Notes: generated by a model not told the origin, from the sequence alone. Positions 12,261 through 26,930 are shown, counted from the stretch's first letter. The stretch: DNA of 64,000 bases from Diprion similis (GCF_021155765.1 NC_060114.1:10135001-10199000); one strand, 5' to 3'. Program-made: numbers and translations.

Positions 12261-15063
12261 CGCGAATCAAAAGAGATTAAAACAAATGTGAAAGAATCGA
12301 CACACGAGCCTTTTTAATTTCCTTCAATTAGAGTTAATTTCGGTTTTTGACGTATTCAATTTTTTTTTTTCTCTTTCTTTTTGTATCTTTTGTTTTATTA
12401 TTTGGTTTACTGGGGCAGCCGGAAGCTCAGCTTCTTTTTTACAGGAAACAGATTATTGTTACTATGAATGAGATTCATTGACTTTGTTAATTGTGTTTTG
12501 AAAATTGAATATGATTGGTCATCGGATATTTTTGAGTTTCGTGTTAAGAATCTGCGGGTCAAAACCACGGATTCAAAGTCTTTTCTTCACTTTGTTGGAT
12601 CAAAATAATGAGACTAATTGCAGAAAAGTTAAAAATATTGTAGCTAATAATTAAATGAGTCTTTATTTAACTAAGGCATTCTCTGCACGAATCCGAATAA
12701 TTTACGATTTACTGATTTTTGTCCACAATAAAGTCGAAATACATGCCATTGACCTATAAAAATTTCAAGCTAATTGTTACCAAATACTTAGTAAAAAATG
12801 ATTACTTCAAAAATCGTTAGGTATATAAAAATTCTGAAAATTAGCCTACTTTTCTAGCGATCTGCTCAAACGTTCCCCCTTAAGACTAATTTTACTAACG
12901 AGATAATTTTTCACTAGTATTTTGCGGAATTGAATCGTCTTTCTTATTGCATGTAGAGATTCTATCTTTGTTTTGACCTGCAGTCCTAATTACGTGTAAT
13001 AAAGACCAAGAACAATCCTTTCCACCTGCAGAATCGTGATCGTGTTTTCAAACTTTGGAGCCTTTCACTGGCTGTCGCTCATTGTCTGATTCTGGAGTGG
13101 GAATATCTGCTCCAGACATTTTACCCACGATGTGACGCTGACGATAACTTATTACTGTTTGGAAAATCTTGCTCCCATTCCTTGAACTTGGCTACTATAA
13201 AAGATCCAGGAATTGAAAATGGAGAAGATTGTGAAAAAATGTAAAGAATACGCGACAAACGGAGGAAGTTTATTTGGTGAAAGAATTTAGAAAGGTCGAA
13301 TAAGAGGAATATGATAAGAATACGTGTGGAATGAATGGGATGTATTTTCTATCGAAATTATGAGAACCAAGGAGTCCCATTTCACGCCTGGTGCGTTTCA
13401 TCAATTTTATATACATCATTCAATCGAAATTCAATTATCTAAAAAGACAGGGAAAGTCGATTTGAGGTTATCGAAGCGTTGGCTAAATATCTATCAACCC
13501 TCTTGTTGAGAGGAGAGGAGACGACGGACGCGAAATTGAAAAATTAGCGAGATGTCAAAAAATGAAATGCCTTCAATTCATCCCCGACTTTTATTACAAT
13601 GTGTTGTTAGTAAGCTGAGGGGTGGTAATCAATTTACCAATTTATTGGGCCTCCAATCATCCTGATATGAGGAAAAAGGTAATGGAGGAATGGAGGAAAG
13701 AGAAAATGTTTATGATGTTGCAAAAAAACGTAGTTTTATCACGTGTCATTTTAACTCGTTGCAATAATTCAGGCTCCATTTTCTACAACAATCAGAAAAG
13801 TGAAAAATAACGATCGTCATATTAAATGAATTCCTTGAAGGACGAAAATATGAATACAACAGATATATCGGACGTTTCAAAAAGTATGACACGCATTCAA
13901 ATTCATTGAATATTTTTTTAACCAGTCTTTCAACGAAAAAAATTAAGAGAAAATTAAAATTTTTCAAAAAAATTTTCACTTCGAAGTCAGGTTTGTCCAA
14001 TTTTTTCAGTGACTTCTTTTGAAATACCTCAAAATTACTTTCATACCTTATAGGTTGAGTTTTTGCGATTCATTTTCGTAATGTGCAAACCGCGTGTTTT
14101 TCTTAGAACAAACAATGATCAAAAACAATTAACAGTTCGGAAGGAAAAGCATGTGAAAAAATATGAAGGAAATAAAGTGGAAAAACGAAAAACAAAGAAT
14201 GCCCGCGTTTATACAAAAAGTCCATTTGCAGGCTAACTAATCGCAGTCTATTATAATCATTATCATTCATTACCACAATTCCATTAAGCTACAGTATTCT
14301 GTCTAAAATATATTGTAATAAATGGAGAAATTTATGTCATATATACCCAAAGCGGAATTTTTAGGGTTTTACATAAATGTATAATATTTATACGGAAACA
14401 ATGAAAGCAACAAATTATGATAAATGGGCCGGATACGCTTCTCGTTATTTGTTTTTGTTTCTTTCTTTTTCTATTCATCAACAACTTTTCATTTCATCAT
14501 TATATATTACACTTTATTTCGGAGGTCATATCCCGTACAACGTGCGCTCCGATGTTATTAATTTTTCTGCAGGTTTATGACTGAGCCGTAAGGCTACTGG
14601 GAATAAAGCAAAATATGCTCACATGAATTTGGAATCGACTTTACGGTAAATCAAATTTTATTCAAGAAAAAATTTCTTCAAAAAAATCAAATTTCTTTTA
14701 AATTAAAGACAATAAATAAAAAATTGACTAAGCATACCTTACGTACGTAGAACTAGTAATTCGGTTGATTATAAACAAATATAAAACACGAAAATCAATT
14801 ATATTTTGTATTACAAAGAATTCGATGTTCTACATGATTATAGAAAATTCACTTTCGATTACTAGAAAATAAAGTTAAAATGAAGAAAAATGATAGATCA
14901 AAATAACAACGAATTTCATATTGTCAAAAGACTTTTGAACGCTACTGTAAATCCCTCGTATGTATACGTGTGCAAAATTGATATGATACGTTTTTATCAG
15001 AACATAATTTCGTTTTCTACTAGTCTATTACGCACAGCTTAAATGCAAATAACGATCGCGATA
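12261..15063. other. Non-coding sequence, no gene recognised
   Basis: AT-rich sequence with only short frames and homopolymer runs. No recognisable gene, RNA or repeat family. Confidence 0.45.
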
Positions 15064-15380
15064 TACAGCGTGAATTCCTAACGACCGCACGTTTCGTCAC
15101 CTGCTATATAATTTAATGCGCACGCGCTTATAAAATCGGAGAGCAACTGATGACCAGAGTGACGAGCTATCTCCAACCTCGAAAAATGTGTGAATTGAGC
15201 ATAACTTCCAACCGTCAACCGTCAAAATTTTCGATTTTCGATAACATACATCGCGGCTAACTATCGGTTAAATATACAGCGGTTGGTCACCCTGGCGAAC
15301 AGTCGTTCTCGGATTGTAGCGCATGCGCATTAAATATCACCAGACGATGGACCATGCGGTCGTTAGAAATTCACTCTGTA
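15064..15380. mobile_element. MITE with TA target-site duplication (Tc1/mariner-like)
   Basis: A 317-bp inverted-repeat element flanked by TA at 15062-15063 and 15381-15382. Its termini read TACAGCGTGAATTC on the left and, as reverse complement, TACAGAGTGAATTT on the right, followed by CTAACGACCGCA in both. Similarity continues inward for roughly 110 bp per arm, through a shared ATTTAATGCGCA block, leaving a centre of about 100 bp. There is no open frame, so it is non-autonomous. TA duplication and a CAG-type terminus fit the Tc1/mariner superfamily; the family is otherwise unknown to me. Confidence 0.8.
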
Positions 15381-15519
15381 TATTACAATATACAAACAAT
15401 TGTCCGTAAAAAATGTAAGTGAAAAAAAAAAATAAAAAATAAGAAGAAAAAAAAAAAACTTTAAATAAAAAGAGAAACCTCGAGGTTGTTTTTTTTTCAA
15501 CTTAAAAGTAGTGTAGTGT

Positions 15520-16190
15520 TTTGTTTACGGGCTTCTTCTTCTCGCCCTCTTGGCCGACCCTCGGGTGCCCACTTAGCGTACGCCGCGACACTCGCTCGTC
15601 CCTCGCCGCGTATGGCGCACCCTCTACATAAAACATAAGGGTGTACCGGGGGATATCTTACTCGGAGACGACAAGGAGAATAACAAATGTGTTTTAATTA
15701 CTGAACGCCGGGAGTTTCTCGTTGAGGATAGTAGTTGTGGATGGATGGGGGGGGGGGGGGGAGGGGGAGGCTTAAGTCTGGGGGGAAAGAATGCAAGCTG
15801 GAATAAAAGAAAGGGTATCTATCCTATTTTATGGCCGAAGCAGTCCCGCGATGCCTGGTAACGAGGTTAAAAGTTGTAAAAGTTTCACGCGGACGGTTGT
15901 ACTCACGTCTGCCGACCAACCCCTGCAGGTTGTTACATTTATTTTCTTCAGACGATGGAATAGTGGCCCGCTAGGAGGTTGAAAAATCGAATAAGCGAAA
16001 AATTGACATTCGCCATGCACCCTCTGGGCCACGATCCTCTTCGCATCACCCTTCTTCCGCTTCTCGAACAGCTCGGAATAGCATCGACCTACCCACTCTG
16101 GGCACGGAGGACAGGGGGTATGAAACTTTGCGAACTTTTTTCAGGGGAACAATTGAACCACCGAACCTGACAGGAGCGACTGGATGATGA
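15520..16190. promoter_or_regulatory. GC-rich island with poly-G tract
   Basis: A GC-rich block (15530-15640 especially) containing a run of 15 G at 15747-15761. Short frames on both strands (63-67 codons) match no family I know. It may be a promoter or CpG-type region, or an untranslated exon. There is no clear TATA box, start site or splice pair, so this is a compositional call. Confidence 0.25.
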
Positions 16191-16729
16191 AGAGGAGAAG
16201 AAAACCTAAGAATTTTTATCTTGACTTTTGATTGAAGACGTCTGTGCGTCTGTCACTGCAGGCACAGTTGTTGTTTTTTTTTGTTTTTTTTTTTTGTTTT
16301 TTTTCTACTTTTCTTCACCCTTATCATTTTTGGTTTTCTTTTTCGGACGGTTTTACGTCTCCCAGGAATGCGATCGTTCGTATTAGACTTTCGGAGACTT
16401 CTTTATGCCTGGGTTTTCGGTGTAAAACTGTAAATTCATTCAAAGAAAAATCTAAGAATGATGGAAGCCACGAGTACAAAAACGGTTAAACTTTTTTTTA
16501 CAGGCTATAATCCGGCATAGAAATTCAAACAAATAAAATTCAACATGTTGTCTAAGGTTTCTGCTGCATTTGAATCATAGCTCGTGATGATATTGAAAAA
16601 GAAAATCAATTTAAGATAGTCTAAAAATATTCCAAGTCCAGGGTTCAATCATCTGCATTAAAAATCCATAATTCTAAAATAAACGATATTCTCTATTCCT
16701 TGACAATTTTCTTTGATTCTTCAGTGATG
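16191..16729. other. Non-coding sequence with T-rich tract
   Basis: Mostly AT-rich, with a T-rich run near 16266-16306. No gene recognised. Confidence 0.45.
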
Positions 16730-17390
16730 TCGAGACGAATTGTCCGTCCATTGGATCCGAGTTATGACGATGTAAGCATATTAATCACCGGACGCGATTC
16801 GAATTCTGGGATGAAATTCTACGAGCGGTACGCCGGAGTCTGGCACGAAGCTCTCTCGCATGCTGACACTGCAGCGAAACCAGGAGGGAACATTAAACCC
16901 TCCGCAAATGCACCGCGCACTTCCATCCATTTTCATTTCGATCATGGAGCCAAGCGCGAGTGATCCCAGGTCGTAAACCCAGGGGTCCATGTTTGTTTCT
17001 GATCATTATTCGCGTCCGGAGAAAATTGCCTTTCTTTTCTACCCTTGGTAGAAACCATCTCGACATGGCAGTGTATGGCAGGTATCCTCTTCTTCGAAGC
17101 AAGTTTTACTTCGTCACTAGTTGTCCTGGGGAATTTTAAAGAGGTCAACGGATTAACGCGGATGGTGAGCGACGATGGGGGCTCTCGGCGAGCCTGAAGT
17201 GGTTATTAAGGTTAGCTTAATGTCACCTAAATACCGCCCAGCTACTCGACCTGCAGCGCATCCCTTCTCTCCCCCCTTCACAGCCACGGCGAACCCCGTA
17301 AGCCCGGCCTAACCCGGCAGGCTATACATTACACGTGATAATGCAAGAGCAAACTGCCGTGAAATAACCCAATTACTTAAAAACCCTAAA
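16730..17390. promoter_or_regulatory. GC-richer low-repeat block, possible regulatory cluster
   Basis: Raised GC and low simple-repeat content, densest at 17150-17350, with homeodomain-like TAATTA words near its right edge. Frames of 69-87 codons lie on both strands and look like by-products of composition. Function is not determined. Confidence 0.2.
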
Positions 17391-20300
17391 TCGTGCTTTC
17401 AATTCAATTCCCTCCACCGTCTGGAGTGGAAAAAATCTTTCTTCTTCTTCTTTTTATTTTATCACTCCCTCTTTTGTTCTCCCCAGCTGCGTTTGCTCTC
17501 TCTTTGTACTATATACGTGCTTCGGGGTCGAGAAGATCTCGCGTTACTCGGGGTCAGGCAGAAATTAGCATCCCTTTTCAACCCAGGCTTCAAGGGGTCG
17601 GCAAATTGGGATGGACACGAGTTATGCAAAAGATTTGGCAAAACAGCCAGCACATTTATGTAACTTTTGCGCACGTCGTCTTCTCAATTTTATTATTGAA
17701 GTTTTGTTTCCCGTGGGAATGCATCAAAATGTTTTACTTACTTTGGTCGTTATTCACGCAAGTGTATTAAAAACGTATTTTACAGTTTATGTTAGTTTAA
17801 TTCAAGAACATAGACACTTTACAGATACGGGTCTGGATTATTATAAATTCTAATTTAACGTGAAAAAGTCACGCTGTCAAAATATTTTCAAGGTACCGAC
17901 AGAGACGCAAAAGCTCTTTAGATTTCTCACTTAACTAAAGAATTGATTTTTTTTTTTAGTACTGAAGAGAGGATTTAACCATTGAGTTGAAGCTATGAAC
18001 TAAACAGGGAAAAAATTCGAAACAGTATTCTGAGAGTGAAATCTATGTTCTTTTTTTTAAACTCCTAAACATGATTTCCAAAAACTTGATATCAATTTAA
18101 TACAACCATGACTATGTAATCCAACTTTCCAGCATTCCAACTTAGGACGAAAATCGACTAGTAAATGCGTTTCGTTTAAGAAGAGGATCTTTCATTGTTT
18201 ATGAAAAATTAGCAGCATGAATATTACTGCTTTCAGAGAAGTCAAAAGGCTGACTAAAAACTTGAAAATTTTACGTAACAGCTTTGACTACAAAGAGCGT
18301 GAGGTTTAATGGGTATTCAAGGGGATTGCCGTACAGTAAGAGCAAGATTTTACTACCAGTTTTACAACCATGTATTGCGTCTGATTCAAGTCCGGTTTCA
18401 ATTCCGTTGAATGATTCATTTGTTTCCCTTGACACCAGTTTTCCCCCAGATTCGAAAATTATTCTCTACGTTGTACCGTAAATATTTCGTCATATGTTTA
18501 TAAACAAGTTTAACAACGACGTCCTAATTTCAGGCATGAAAACGTTCCACCAGCTGCCCCTCCAGACCCCCCCCTCCCTCATTTTTCATTTCAATCTTAT
18601 TTCTTTTCCTGCTTTAAATCAGCCGTAATGAAATAACCTTAGAAATAACTTCCTTGCTCCTCAGGGAGGCTGGAATGCGCACTGATAGCTGTGATGCTGC
18701 TCAGCGCGCATGCGTTGTGACGGATGCGCGCGCAGATTCGACGCGTTGATCGTTGAGGTTAGAAGCTGAAGTTGGGCGTTCTGAAAATTTTATTCACCGA
18801 TGTGGATTCTTACGAACTGTTTTAACGACTGACTGAAAATCGTCACGAACTCAACACGGAACGATGCCCGATAAAACTTGTCCAACTTTTTCGGCTGTAA
18901 TAATTTTCCTTGGCAGTAATTAACGGCTATTAATTATAAAACGGGGTGGACTGATTGAAAAAGGGTACGTGGCGCGGGGGTGTAAGATCGCTGGCAGTTT
19001 GCAGCTGTGAATTTTTAGAAGTATTTTCAGACGCGATACCGGAGCTGGGCAAACCGTTACCGAATTTCTTTCAACGGATATCAATTTTTTTCTTTCATTA
19101 TTATTAATTTCTTCCCAAACGAAAGTCACGTTTACTACCCTGATACTTCCAAGATATGTTGCCGGGAGACTCGGTGAATTTGAATAGAAGACCCTCCACC
19201 TCGGCTTCCGACTTCTCCACTTGATTTATTACGATATCTGCGCTGCTTACTCTGCTTATCAACTTCTCGTATATATTTACTCGCTGTATCTGTTTCTCGG
19301 ATCCAGCGAAAATTCTTCTTCTTTTTCTCCTTCTTGTACGTTTTTGTGCGGCAGGAGAAGTAAACGGGCAAAAAGAAAAATGATACTCGATTCAGATATA
19401 AACAAAAGAAGAATAAGGAAGAGAACATTATCCGGAGGTGAAGAACACTTCACTCAATTCAAGTACGGTATATATATGTATACGCGCGAATTGCGAAAAA
19501 TTACGATTCGCAAAACTCTGAGATTTTATTTTGGCGAATTTGTTTCACTGCACGTGACTTGTAATTGAATGATTTGCAATCGCACAGTTACAGAAGTGCT
19601 AGAGTAGGAATGTGCAATGCCTGAATTTACCCGTTTAAAAAGCCGCTCGTTAATTAGGCGAGACAGTTTTATTTGCCAGGTTTATGCAAGCGTTTAGTAA
19701 CTGGCAATAAACTTTCACGTTTTATTTTCATCCCGCTCGTCAATCTTGAGGGCAGAGTTTTAACGCTGATACTGCAGGTACTTTCAAGACCTGAAAATGT
19801 GTGTGTATAAAAAACTTCACAGTCCTCTTTCGCATCTGTTTTTGATTCGTTTGAAATTTTATCCATTTTACTCTCCATCCATAGCTCAGATATTCTCCGT
19901 CCTGAAATAAATACACCGAATGCAGCTGAGAACGAATTGCATTCATATTTTTCACGAATGCTAAAACCCTGGATGAGTTGGTTCTTTTAGCGAAGACTTG
20001 CCGGTTTGGCATTTGTAAATTTGTAAAAGACAAACAGTCGGCTAATTTACAACCATTGCAATTTCTGTCGAAGAAAGAGGCTCTTTTCTTAGATACTCTC
20101 AATGGAGGGCACATATTTATTCAAACCCAAAGAGAAGGACGACTTTGGCTAGTCTGAAGAGGTCTTTGAAACTTCTTCGAAACTTTCCGATCCCATCGAA
20201 TAGCTGAAGCGAACAAGCCATGTATTATAGCCTGGTCATATTAACTCGAATTATTAAGATACTAAAGGTCGAGGGTAGAAACCACTTTAGTTCACTCAGA

Positions 20301-23300
20301 CTGACTTGAGGAAAAATGCAAATTAAGCTCTGCTTTCTAGTAAGAGTACATTCGAAAGCAATTCTTCTGGCAGGTTTTTTTCTGCACTGAATCTAGTTTT
20401 TCCATTCCACAGTGGTAGCCATAACCACAGTATCGGTAACTCGTTTTCGATAAAAAACAATTCACCAAAATGGTTTTCTCTGTAGAGCCTTCATACGTTG
20501 AGTTCGAATCATTAGAGTTGTCGAAAACAGAATATAACCTGCAATTAGATTACGTTTAAATGTATAATCTGAAAAGTTTGAATTTGGTTTTTTTTTCTCC
20601 ACAAAAATTATCCCGAAGAAAGAGAAATACGAGTTATTAAAAAATAGACTTTTCTTCTATAAAAATATTCCCTGAATAATTTTCTTCTTTCCATGCCATT
20701 GCATTGCGCATACTTTTGTTTATAAAAATTGATCTGAACTATTGAAATTCGAGTCTGCTTTCTGAAAATCTTAATTTGAATAGGAGGAAAAAATCTCTGC
20801 CTCTGCCGTATAATTCGAGCATCGACTGATCATCAATATCGCGGAGAATGGAAATCCGGATGTAAGACGAGCGTATAATAAGAGTAATCGTTGATTACGG
20901 GTGATAGAAGTTAGCAGATGACTGCGCGTCCTGGTTAATCCGTCTAAATGAACCAAATCAGATACAGAGAGAACTGACCACCTGTGGCACTAGCCGAATC
21001 AACGTAGAAACGGGCCAAATAACGTTACGAATTCAGAGTATCTCGAGCGGTCTCCTTTCACGAAGGCGAGTCCTTTGATCGGCCAGCTTTCGTGAATCGC
21101 TGACGCGTTTAACCTCTGCATCTGTTGAGGTTCTCCGAGATTAAAGGTGGCGGGAATTTTGATTTTATAGAATTTTGGAGCCGTTCGTTCGCTTGACTCT
21201 GTTTTATCGTACCATAAAAAAAAAAAAAAAGAAAGATAAATGATATCGGGTTATCAGAACGCAGTTTTCCTACAATTTCTTTCTATATTTATTGCCTGTT
21301 TCGCGGCAAAATAATCTTGGAATAACGTTCGACGATATTCGGGGTTCGAGGCAGGCAAATCGGCCATTATTTTCACAAAGCAGCCTAGGTTCAACGTCTC
21401 GACTTTTTCCCACAAACTCCCTGGGACGCAACGTTACTGACTGAGTATATTTTAGGAACTTGAAACCTGAAATATGATTCTGGAAGCCCGAGGGCGTCAC
21501 CAGGCCAAACTTGTTCAGCCGAAGAAGCCACCCCAAGTTTCTCACTGTGTGTCGCTAGTTGAGTTCCACGCGAGAATTGTCGAGGCACTTGGTAGATACT
21601 TTCTGCTTTCTTGCATTTTTATTTTCATCGTCTCCTCTGTTTCTTATTATTCTCCTCTCTATTCTTTATTCTTCTTTTGTAATTTAATCTTCTGACTTTT
21701 TCATCCTCGACGTTGACGCCAATTTTTGACCACATTTTTATTTTTAACAACATTATAAGATATATGGATTTTATCTTTTCAGTACTTTGAGAACGTTTTT
21801 AACTCTGCGTAAATCCTGAAAAATCAAGCTTTGCTGACAAGAGTCTTTTCGCCGCGAATCTCGATCGATTAATCATGCACGTTCTACTGATGTGAATAAG
21901 ATTTTCGCGCAAGATCACGTACTCGACGAAGATGTGTTGGAATACTTTGCGAACTCTCGTCTAACTTTAAGTTCGGAGATGGCCCCCGTTGGGCCTTTTG
22001 AAAAATTGATATCTTTTACGGTTATTATCGGGACGTGATGAATCTTGATGTCGCTACGCATGTTCGCAAATACTTTAAGAACTCAACAATCTTCGAGTTG
22101 AAAAATTATCAACCGTGTGAATCTGCTTAACCCTGCGGTGGGTCGAACTTTGAATGAAAAAAACGTAGAATTAAAATGTTGAAAATGTATATATTTATAT
22201 CGTTCGATAATAAACATCCAAAAAGTTAAATTTTCAAATTTGAATCGTATAAATTTAATACAATTAGGAAAGGAGAAACTGAAAAATTCAAAGCTTGTTC
22301 AATTAGGTAATCGTAACAAATGCAGAAATTAATAAATATTGCAAGGCGGTTGAAACTCTGAAGGAAATCGAAAAGCACAACAAGAATGAAAAAATATATA
22401 TCTACAAGTCAACTGTCCATGGAAAGTTTTAGAAGCAAAATTGCTTTAACAATGCGTGAATTTCAGTCAGATTTATGATACTGAGATGTTTAAAATCAGT
22501 AATTAACAAAATTTCGAATGTCTAAAATTTCAACGCATCTAATCTAAATTTCAAAATGGTAATCAATCAAGGTTTGAATGCTTTTGTAATCAAGAAAACT
22601 GAAGCGATTCCTAAAAATCTCTGGAGTTCTCTGTTTTTTACTTTATCATAATTTCCACAAAATTGTCAAATTTTCACCATTTTTTTCACAAAAACAATAA
22701 ATGAAGAAAAACTATCACGAGCTGCGATTCAAATACCCGATCATTCCGGATGAAAAAGAGCAGCAAATATTTGTGGAACAATTTTTCGAAAAAATTTCAT
22801 ATCTACGGGAATCTGTGTTCAATTCAATTATGCTATTTTCCATTGAAGTTTTGCCTGCGGCAATCGAATATAAAGCGCGTGTGACATTCAGTGGGTCGTT
22901 CAATCACTCGGCGATTTCAGAGAATGCAAAATTATTGCGGATTCGATAGCAACTGCCACTAGGGGTATTCATCAATCAACTGAAAAGAGAAAGAAAAAGA
23001 AACGAAAAAAAAATAATAAAAAAAAAAACAGACACACGTACGAAGGGGGTGCGGATCAATTAAACAGGCCAACAATATTTAACGCAAACACCATATTGTA
23101 CATATGACAGCCTGTCTGTCGCAGTGAAATCTGAGTAATATCATTTACTTGCGTGTTTTTCACGACATTTCGTTTACCAATTGCTTTATCTTTCCATCCT
23201 GCTTCATATGTTCGATAGAAAAATGATTGCAATCGCGTCTTGATAATCGTAAAAATTGCACAGATTGAAAAACCGTGGAGCACAATTTATCAACATTATA

Positions 23301-24599
23301 TGTGAAAGAAAAACGATTAATCATGGAAACGAATTGGGTACAAGTATTTTCAAACCCTTTTCAGGTGACCGATCTTCGACAAATGATGACAGTTGGTCAT
23401 AACATGTCAAATTATAAGATTATGCTTTTGATTATGCATTGCAAGACAAAGAAACTCACAAGGAATGATTAACTTTACCGCTGATTTTTAAATGTAACGT
23501 TTATTTCAAGCTTGTGAGTATTGTTATTAAAAAATATTATATTCGTTATGAAGTTGGCTGAATGGTATAAAAAATGATGGGACCAAGATTGCGTAGAAGC
23601 AGTGAACTATAGATGATTTCTACTGATTTCTACATAGTCAAGACTCTTTGTCTCGTCGTTGACTGATTCGTGCTCGTAAAAAAAAAAAAAAAAAAAAAAA
23701 CCTTAATTTCCTTAAAAAGTTATACTACAACGTGACTGATCCTACCGAATAGCCCCAATTTGTTGAAGGTGATTCACATCGTTCACCGCAACCCTTATGG
23801 CTACGTACTCGTGGTTTACGTGTAGAGTGTTCAGTGTTACGCGTGGCTAATCGATGACTGACTAAAAATGTCTGGGAAGTAGATAATATAAAGTAGCAGC
23901 CATAATTCAGGCCGTCAATTCCGTACATCGTTTGTTGGCTTGAAACCTTTCAGTTTTTTAACCCTCTGGGTTACACGTTATTGTGCTGAGTCAATTTTTG
24001 CAACAAGATAGTATTCCTTGATTTGAAAAAATTTTTTGCATTAATCAGCGACTACCTTTTCGCATGTGTTTATTAATTTTATCCTGGGCTTATCGTTATT
24101 CTCCAATATTTCGACTGCCAATTAATTCCTCGCGTTAAAATAGAGCCTAAAAGTCGGACTATATCGTACAACCTTATCGAAATTCTACAACACAGGATTG
24201 TTGACTGCGATGATAATCTATAGATTATCACCAGAGCAAATAAAAGGGAAAAGAATTTGGAAAAAGTATCTTTGACTGACATCCCTTCGTTCCCGATAGT
24301 AGTATCCAAAAATTGACGGGCCACGGTATCGAATTTATAAAAAAAAAAAGCAAAAACTTAATATAGAGAATTTAAAAAGATGTTAAAAGTTGAAGCATGG
24401 AGAAGTCAAAAATTTGAAAGGTCAAAACATAAAATGCCAAACTATGGAATCGTCACAATTGCTCTTGATAATATAGAATCCTATACAGATTCTCGATTCT
24501 GCTCTTCCATATTTTGACCTTTCTTTCGACTTACTATGTTTTCAATTTTCTGTACTTCAACTACTCACATTTTGAAATTCTACGTAAAAAATTTTCTCG
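17391..24599. other. Non-coding sequence, no gene recognised
   Basis: About 7 kb without a recognisable exon. The longest frames (125 codons at 17393, 115 at 19221, 124 on the minus strand at 19740) match no family, and the one at 17393 opens with GTG. A poly-A tract lies at 23679-23700. A weak inverted repeat spans about 24380-24560. A GC-rich patch at 18690-18760 and a block at 20990-21170 are unexplained. Confidence 0.4.
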
Positions 24600-25340
24600 T
24601 CAATGAAAATTCGATGTTCCGGTCCTTCCATGAACCAGAAATTCTAGTTTCTTACTCCTACCCGAGCAGGTTTTTGTATTTTCCGTGAAGCCAGTCAGCC
24701 GCAGAAGGTCTTCGTCGTCGGCCGCCAGGAGGCGCTGCGAAGGTTCAGCAGGGATTCTCGATGGGGTCGCCCCTCTTTCCACCGGCCATCTATCTAGATT
24801 GCCCATCTAAATTATCTCGCTAATTTCCCCCGTATCGATTGTACACAAATTGGGATTCCCCGGCTATCTTCACGGACATCTTAATTGTGGATTGGTAGCT
24901 AGACTCAAGGGTCGCGGAAACTTATGGATGGTTTGTAGGTGCGTGCAATGCTCGGAAATTGATTTTCACCCACGGTTTCGGTTCGGCGTGCTTGTACAAA
25001 AGTCGCGAAAACTCGCCGGCGTAGCTATTTGGAAGCCGTGCAGCCTCGACTCGCTCCGGGTCTTAATCGCGGGTTGAGAAGTAATTAACTGCCTACCATT
25101 TACTTTGGAATTGAGATTAGACCGCGCGGTTCCTTCCTCGAGCTAACAGGAGAAATAATGAATGCTTATGACTCATTTTAAACTGCCGCTTCTCGCTCAC
25201 GGCAATTTATTACTAATTATGTTGATGTTACGCTTGTAATCATCAACGAAACTCATACCGCCGACATTTCCTCAGATATCCGCGGTGTATGAACCGGTGG
25301 ATTAATTTATTTCTGCTAAACAGGAGCCGTAATTTTAGAG
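24600..25340. promoter_or_regulatory. Long GC-richer low-repeat block, possible enhancer cluster
   Basis: About 740 bp of higher-complexity sequence between AT-rich flanks. The part from 25080 to 25340 mixes TAAT cores with GC-rich words, a texture common in conserved insect non-coding elements. No protein family is recognised in any frame. Conservation is not tested, so this is inference only. Confidence 0.3.
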
Positions 25341-26930
25341 GTTTCACAATTTACTGTTTATTCGTTGAAAAAGTTAGTTAAAACTATTTTACCTCACGGC
25401 TTTCTTTGGTTTATTTGAAATTGATCGATCACGCTTGTTTAAGATAGAAAAGATTTCTTGGATCGAGATTTTCTTGTAACGACAAAAAAATCTTGTTTTA
25501 TCGATTATGAAGTTATAAAAAATTTGTGAAATTCTTACGATTGGTTGAACGAAGAAAAAAAACATTTTTCAAACTAGAGGATTTCGAAGTCTTGAAAGTA
25601 GAAGATTTTTTTCACCGCTTCTAAGATATCTCGTTAATCAGAAATTGTGTTCGTTTCTTCGAGAACATAAAAAACCATTTTTGGGCTAAAAAAAAAAAGT
25701 GTCACCTACCGCAAGTCGAAATTTCTGAATCTCTTGAATGCGGGATATAACTTTGGTGAAAATGTTACCCGAATTATAAAAAAAAAACACTAATAAAAAA
25801 CCATGAAGAATTTTTCCCTCCCCTAAAAGTGTGAATTTTTATTACACAAGCACGTGAACGTCTGTTACGAATAAATAAATATATGCGCTCAGTAGACGTG
25901 ATTCAAGGGATGAATTCCCACATACTGCAAAGCCCCAAGAAGATTATACTTTCAAAAGTGAAGTTTCGAGTCGCAACCGCGGCCTGGCGATGCAGAGAAT
26001 GAATAATGCCTGGTCCGCGGGAGAGAAGCAAACGAGAAAAAGATGGCCAGAAACACCTGCCTTTGCACCGCGTAGCCACCATCTGTGGGGTAAACTGATT
26101 CTCAAGAACGAATGGCGTCTGCGTCGATTGCGAATCGGTTGAGGATAGTTCTGAACTGTTTCTCGAATTTGCGGATCTAGGTGGCATTGACTCGGGCATG
26201 ATAGATCATACGGGGAAAGCGACTAGGACTAGGACGACGAAGGGAGGTGGCTTCACCCCTGCAATCCCCTTGCTTCCCTTGGTTATGGGGTGAACGAGGT
26301 CGTGCAGGTGCTCGCAACGATCTCACGTACCTACTTTCTTCGAACATAAACATCCGCGTGATGCTAAGGTTTAAACGATTGCCTTTTATCACCCTAGTTA
26401 ACAGGGGAAAAATTCACGGCAAGAACCAAAGTGAATGCATGCAGCGATTTTTTTTCAGAGATATTTACCGTCACTTGAGTATTTGCATTCTAAGTCTATG
26501 ACTTGTTTCCTGCAAATATACGTGAATAATGTTAGAGTTCTTAACCTAAGGCACTAGAATACCTAAGGGGGCGGGTTGAAATTCCGAATTTAAAAAGCTC
26601 CGGAAGTGATAAATTCTGATTTTTTTAGGGATGGAAGTTGAAGCAAGGAAATCAAACTCACGACTTTTGACGTGAAGAAATTAATTTCGGTATTTTTGAG
26701 GTCCTGCTACATCCATAAATTTTTATGGGAAAAACAAAAAACATTAGAGTCGAGCATCCAACTATAACAATAACAAAATTCCTTTTATAATATACGCAGA
26801 TGTGATTCTGACAACGAAAATACCAGAAAATAAGAAAAATAAAAAATTGAGACTGGTGTTATATACGTTATCTATATATTGTTACAATATTTTCAAAACT
26901 TTTCACCGATCAGAATTCCGTATTTTCAGA

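Noticed and set aside
17393..17770. A 125-codon plus-strand frame with hydrophobic stretches
   Set aside because: It opens with GTG, has no family resemblance, and its hydrophobicity reflects T-rich composition.
19740..20114. A 124-codon minus-strand frame
   Set aside because: No recognised motif, and no sign of an exon context.
21930..22100. Possible inverted or direct repeat around GAATACTTTGCGAAC
   Set aside because: Only about a dozen bases match clearly, too little to call an element.
24380..24560. Weak inverted repeat with AGTTGAAG and GAAAGGTCAAAA words
   Set aside because: Similarity between arms is short and interrupted; could be chance in AT-rich sequence.
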